Origin: Candidatus Alloscillospira gallinarum
GTDB lineage: Bacteria; Bacillota; Clostridia; Oscillospirales; Oscillospiraceae
DNA length: 14,228 nucleotides
Assembly (NCBI GenBank): GCA_904420055.1
Contig: CAJFTV010000102.1
Span: forward strand, 1-14,228
Reading direction: 5' to 3'
The notes beneath the pieces were generated by a model. That model was given only the letters and a program-made list of their open reading frames with translations. It was not told where the DNA came from and searched no databases. Position numbers and translations under genes: made by a program. Positions 12,749 through 14,228 of this stretch are shown here, piece by piece. Position 1 is the first letter of the stretch. Each line of letters opens with the position of its first letter.

Positions 12749-14228
12749 TTCTACCGTTTTTAAAAGAAATCTCACCGGCTTCTGGCCTCTGTGGGCAGTG
12801 TATCTGATTATTCTCCTTCTTGTTGTGCCAATGTCCGTATTCAGCCGGCTTTCAATGGACACAAGATTTTTAACCAGTGATACGGTTCTTTCCCTCGGCG
12901 CCAGCGCAAGCCTTTTTACAACTTTCATTTTCTCCATCATCGGGGCAATGTCCTTTTTCTCCTACCTCTACTCCACAAGAAGCGCTGTAATGACCGCGTC
13001 TCTGCCCATAAGCCGGAGCTGCATGTTTATAACAAACTTCATATCAGGGCTTGTATGGCTCATATCGGCACAGGTTATAGCGGCTATTGTGACGTTAATT
13101 ATAGAGTTATCGTTTGGCGTCTCCTGTGTAACACTGAGTGCAATCGGCCAGTGGCTTCTGCTTTCGGTAATGCAGTCAATATTTTTCTTCGGCTTTGCCT
13201 CCTTCTGCGCCATGCTGACAGGTAATCTCGTAGTACTGCCGATACTTTATTTCATATTTAACTTCCTGTTTATCGCGCTTTACTACGTGCTGTCCAGTAT
13301 TTTTGAGCTCTTTCTCCTGGGGTACGTGGCAAATATTCCCGGAATTATCTACTGGCTAACTCCCGTTGTAAAGCTTTTTCAAAGCTCTCTGAGCGGCCAT
13401 ATATCCGTCTCCGGCTGGACCGCAATGGGCATATACACTTTAGCCGGACTGATTTTTGCGGCTTTTGCACTTGTCATATACAGAAAGCACCGAATGGAGT
13501 CCGCTTCCGACGTGGTAGCCGTCCGGCCGCTCAGGCCCGTGGCGAAAATCTGCACAGCAGTCGGATTTTCCTTCACACTCGGTCTTGTCATATATCTTCT
13601 CATTTTTGCCACCACACCGGTAAAACCCGTTGGCCTTGCAATTTGCTTCATTATAGGCGGTTTTGTCGGCTACTTTGCCGCCGATATGCTGATTTCCAAG
13701 AGCTTTAGAGTTTTCCACAGATATAAAGGCTTTCTCATCTATGCCCTTGCCGTGGCCATATTTGTGGTGTGCCTTGAGTACGATGTAATAGGCTATGAAA
13801 GCCGCATTCCTCCGGCGAATAAGGTAAAGGAAGCGGTCATCACATTCAACGGCGAAAAGACGAAATTTGCCGACAATGTGAGTATAGAGCAGGTCTCTGC
13901 CGTCCACAGGGAGATAATAGAAGAGATGCAGTCCAATAGTACGGACCCTTACTCCGGATACAACACTGTCGCCATAAGTTATAAATTTTCCAACGGCACC
14001 ACACAAGACCGGCGCTATTACTGCACTGATGAGATGATACCGTCGGAACTGACAGATATGTTTAACTCCTATGAGTCGCGCTATGACAGAGTTGCTCTCG
14101 ATTATCCTCCTAATCCCCAGCAAATAATGTATGCTGGTATTGATGTGTACCTGAATACGGAAGGTGTTTCACTTGAGCTCACAGGTCAGCAGTTCTGCAC
14201 CCTTTATGGCTATATAATACAGGATTTG
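12726..14228 (+). CDS. ABC transporter permease, large, with extracytoplasmic domain (3' end outside window)
   Basis: The open frame from ATG 12726 runs to the window edge without a stop (501 residues visible). The ATG has GGGAGGTG nine bases upstream, inside the ATPase gene, and overlaps that gene by 23 bp, so the two subunits are co-translated. Residues 17-40, 57-81, 101-128, 142-164, 166-200 and 229-252 are hydrophobic and form the ABC-2-like six-helix core. Then come three more helices (about 276-296, 301-323, 335-355), followed by a soluble region from about 356 onward (ESRIPPANKVKEAVITFNG, then YNTVAISYKFSNG) that would lie outside the cytoplasmic membrane. The core plus extra helices plus soluble tail is the layout of permeases found with YtrA-type regulators in Clostridia. 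Function is inferred from its partner. Confidence 0.88.
   Translation, partial: MSRTSYFNSTVFKRNLTGFWPLWAVYLIILLLVVPMSVFSRLSMDTRFLTSDTVLSLGASASLFTTFIFSIIGAMSFFSYLYSTRSAVMTASLPISRSCMFITNFISGLVWLISAQVIAAIVTLIIELSFGVSCVTLSAIGQWLLLSVMQSIFFFGFASFCAMLTGNLVVLPILYFIFNFLFIALYYVLSSIFELFLLGYVANIPGIIYWLTPVVKLFQSSLSGHISVSGWTAMGIYTLAGLIFAAFALVIYRKHRMESASDVVAVRPLRPVAKICTAVGFSFTLGLVIYLLIFATTPVKPVGLAICFIIGGFVGYFAADMLISKSFRVFHRYKGFLIYALAVAIFVVCLEYDVIGYESRIPPANKVKEAVITFNGEKTKFADNVSIEQVSAVHREIIEEMQSNSTDPYSGYNTVAISYKFSNGTTQDRRYYCTDEMIPSELTDMFNSYESRYDRVALDYPPNPQQIMYAGIDVYLNTEGVSLELTGQQFCTLYGYIIQDL

Noticed and set aside
13440..14123. Open frame (227 codons) on - opposite the permease
   Set aside because: The plus frame is continuous from a well-placed start to the window edge and has membrane helices; the minus frame has no motif.

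Overview
The window looks like a chromosomal segment of an anaerobic Firmicute of the class Clostridia, probably a gut or sediment relative of the Oscillospiraceae/Lachnospiraceae. This rests on strong AGGAGG-type ribosome sites, sigma-A-like promoters, the Clostridia-like N-terminus of peptidyl-tRNA hydrolase, oxygen-independent flavoenzyme and URO-D families, and a small YtrA-type GntR/ABC operon. It is an inference from protein character, not from a marker gene. Fourteen protein genes were recognised, two of them cut by the window edges. No rRNA, tRNA, CRISPR array, insertion sequence or phage gene was seen.

Layout. (1) 1-651: 3' end of an unrecognised gene on +, ending at a strong bidirectional terminator. 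(2) 754-5451: a catabolic-looking module. A URO-D superfamily protein and a 642-residue Old-Yellow-Enzyme/Fe-S/FAD reductase form a tight minus-strand operon. A PucR/CdaR-like regulator is transcribed divergently from back-to-back promoters. (3) 5514-7382: a heavy-metal P1B-type ATPase on the minus strand, facing the regulator across a perfect 14-bp terminator hairpin. Its promoter carries two inverted copies of a CsoR/CstR-like box. (4) 7547-11201: a minus-strand run read as prs, pth, a hairpin, then an accessory string: a PNPOx/Nim-like flavoprotein, a GNAT acetyltransferase, a P-loop kinase-like protein and an SRPBCC protein. (5) 11488-14228 on +: a GntR (YtrA-like) repressor, an ABC ATPase and a membrane permease. 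They are tightly packed and translationally coupled, and the permease runs off the window.

How the genes work together. The best candidate for an undescribed system is the flavin reductase, URO-D protein and PucR-like regulator module. The genes are co-regulated by layout and one encodes a multi-cofactor ene-reductase, but no corrinoid protein or methyltransferase is present to explain the URO-D partner. The metal ATPase has a clear operator but a transmembrane-8 signature that is neither the usual Cu+ nor the usual Zn2+/Cd2+ type. prs and pth are housekeeping genes (PRPP synthesis, recycling of peptidyl-tRNA) whose usual downstream neighbours have been replaced by accessory genes.
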